A stretch of DNA of 64,000 nt from Rotaria macrura (taxonomy: Eukaryota > Rotifera > Eurotatoria > Philodinida > Philodinidae), in the NCBI GenBank assembly GCA_900239685.1, contig OENT01000505.1, positions 41,725-105,724 of the forward strand, given 5' to 3'. Positions 62,126 through 64,000 of the stretch are shown here, one piece after another. The position numbers were made by a program, and so were the translations under genes. Positions within the stretch are counted from its first letter, which is position 1. Every line of letters starts with the position of its first letter. Under the pieces are notes generated by a model that made no database searches, had not been told where the DNA came from, and saw only the letters and a list, made by a program, of their open reading frames with translations.

Positions 62126-62825
62126 TCGATGATAATGCACTTCGGTCCCCATGCTAAACTGAAGTAAACTACTTGTTTGAGAATTGAGTTGATTTTGGGG
62201 AATGAATAGATGGTAGTAAGAATTTTTAATGAATGGTGATTGATTAATGGTATTGACCATAAACGGATCTGCGTATAATATCCAATATTTATAGTCTTAT
62301 CGATTGGACAATAATTTTGAAAAAAGAGGGGTTCACTAATGCACTGGAGAGTAAAAAAGGACACTTTCTGCTTGAACATCTCCGTTTGTTTCAATACATT
62401 GAAATAAATCGATTTTTATATGCAAATGGTTTAATCGCGTAATTTTCATATTGGCGGGAGATATCTAGTTGATAGCAATACCTGCAAATTCTAGTCAACC
62501 AATTTCATCATGAATGCGTTTTTTGTATTCCGTAGATGCTACCCGAACAGGATTTTTACGGCTATCATCCTACTACAAAGTAACGCATTATTTAGAATGA
62601 GACTACAAATGCATTCCTGGATATTGACTATTTTATTGAGAACCAAATCTTTCTTTAAAAGAAACTAATATTCCCTTATATATTATAAATAAAAATACGC
62701 GTCTATAAGAAAAGATAGTTACCGATTCAGCGATCAATCTGAAATATCGGAGTCAAAATCACAACGTTTAAATATACTCGATATAGAGATAAATTTCATA
62801 AGTGCTGAATGCAGATAATAACCGT
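62126..62825. other. Spacer
   Basis: AT-rich with no feature recognised. The minus-strand frame at 62083-62394 ends in translated array and is not a gene. Confidence 0.35.
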
Positions 62826-62830
62826 AAATT

Positions 62831-62950
62831 TTCATTTTTAAGGGTTGATTTCTTTTTCTATCAATAAATTTTCATTTTTATGGGATGCTTTCTTTTTCTA
62901 TCAATAAATTGTCATTTTTATGGGATGGTTTCTTTTTCTATCAATAAATT
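62831..62950. repeat. Tandem repeat, 3 x 40 bp
   Basis: Three copies of a unit containing TTCATTTTTATGGGAT and TTTCTTTTTCTATCAATAAA with only a few differences. Confidence 0.85.
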
Positions 62951-63118
62951 TTTTTGCCGTCTCTGCCTTCAGCAATCAACCTCTGCGGCAAAAACCCATG
63001 CATCTGTTTTCTTTTCTTGAGTGTGCCTCCTATATTGAGGGTTCAAATTTATAATGTTTGGCAAAAACAGGAGTTGACGATCTGAATGTCAGTCTCAGTT
63101 CATTCCTATAACAGCAAC

Positions 63119-63172
63119 CACGTGCACTCACACGCAGACCCAGACCCAAAACCACATCCTCACCCGCATCAT
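63119..63172. repeat. Degenerate telomere-like C-rich array
   Basis: CCACGTGCACTCACACGCAG, then ACCCAGACCCAAAACCACAT and CCTCACCCGCA. It is C-rich on the plus strand with no G-rich partner adjacent. Confidence 0.5.
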
Positions 63173-63470
63173 GTTTATTAACTCTCTTTAATTTTATTGA
63201 ATAAAATATCTATCTATCTTTATGTTTGTAAGTAATAAAATTCCGTAATGTCTTCATCTTTACTGCATCATTCTAGAAGTTTTATTTCGAGTCATGTTTT
63301 ATTATGGAACACAACAAAGATGAGTCAACAACTGTCTTTCACAAGACACTTGCGCAATTCAGATAAAGTGCCACAGTTAGAAATAAAACCAGCGCATTCA
63401 AAAGATTTGGGTTTGTGTATGCAAGAAATGAAGAACTTGACAAACAGCTTATAATTATAATCTCATCTAT
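63173..63470. other. Spacer with a short unrecognised frame
   Basis: The 68-codon frame at 63248-63454 (HSRSFISSHVLLW, KPAHSKDLGLCMQEMKNL) might be a fragment of a coding exon, but there is no family match and no splice context. Confidence 0.25.
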
Positions 63471-63686
63471 GTATGGGTGGGTGGCTGTGGGTGTCGGTGC
63501 CGCTATGGCATACAAGAAGAGTTACATCAAGACCTACACCCGCACCCGCACCCGCACCCGCACCCACACGAACACCCAAACCCACACCCACCCCCACACG
63601 AACACCCACACCCACAGCCACACCCATTCACACACCCACACCCACACCTACAGCCACAGCCACACCCACAGCCACAGCCACACCCG
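63471..63686. repeat. Inverted telomere-like junction 9
   Basis: GGGTGGGTGGCTGTGGGTGT (63475-63494) in a G-rich tract 63471-63500 is followed after about 32 bases by a long C-rich array (63533-63686) of CCCACA with CCCGCA, CACGAA and CAGCCA variants. Three frames through it encode long Pro/Thr/His repeats that are not genes. Confidence 0.85.
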
Positions 63687-64000
63687 ATTCATCAAAGGGA
63701 AAACTATAGACCAAATGGTGAATCAGAAGGACTTATCAGGGGAACTTATGCGATGATCGATGAAACGCGTCAGTTTCTCACTGGTTATTGTCTTTGTTAA
63801 TACCCCCACGTCCCAACAGAATAGAGGGTTATCCTTTATATTTTGAAGTCACCTCACAAGAGAAATTTCAGAGGGTCTAATAATACATGTAGGTCATTGT
63901 GTTTTCAGAAATCCAGTGAATCTTTTAGCTTTCACAACATGAAAACGAAGGTTTTTTAATTAAAAAACTTGTTTTTTTCTAGCGAAAAACTTACTTTCGG
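63687..64000. other. Sequence to the window end
   Basis: No feature recognised. Confidence 0.35.

Overview
The window is nuclear DNA of an animal, very probably a bdelloid rotifer. The evidence is AT-rich sequence, genes with many introns of about 50-70 bp, a large LDLa/EGF/7TM receptor of a kind expanded in bdelloids, a Penelope-like retroelement endonuclease fragment, and many short arrays of TGTGGG, which I recall as the bdelloid telomere repeat. No species is claimed.

Left part (1-24300). Five genes can be modelled here: a single-exon allantoicase (5057-6055), a Neuralized-type RING E3 ligase with 5 exons (9349-10894), a small acidic protein on the minus strand (11140-11615), and a GON-4-like nuclear protein with 12 exons that add up to an open 666-residue frame (14984-21480). 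Two GON4L introns are swollen by inverted-repeat elements. The rest is AT-rich spacer with dispersed repeats and MITE-like elements.

Right part (24300-64000). This part is a mosaic. At nine places a G-rich TGTGGG-like array is followed within 12-80 bases by a C-rich CCCACA-like array. The order is always G then C, which is what two telomeres joined head to head would give. The stretches between these junctions therefore look like linear segments with telomere repeats pointing outward at both ends. One holds the whole receptor gene (24975-29600, broken by one in-frame TAG). One is a PLE endonuclease fragment of about 330 bp. One holds a Ty3/gypsy RT relic, an unrecognised 379-residue ORF and a minisatellite of about 2.8 kb. 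One holds a 7TM-receptor pseudogene and a complete 19-exon lysosomal-type alpha-mannosidase (52375-56852). One starts directly with a hAT/BED transposase fragment.

Inverted-repeat DNA elements with visible target duplications are common: TTAA at 15936-16796, a 9-bp duplication at 33385-34055, and TA at 49205-49576. The housekeeping genes (allantoicase, GON4L, RING E3, mannosidase) look intact. Receptor genes and transposon genes are mostly broken. No genes appear to form a pathway or operon together. The most unusual content is the set of head-to-head telomere-like junctions, and the orphan ORF beside the minisatellite.
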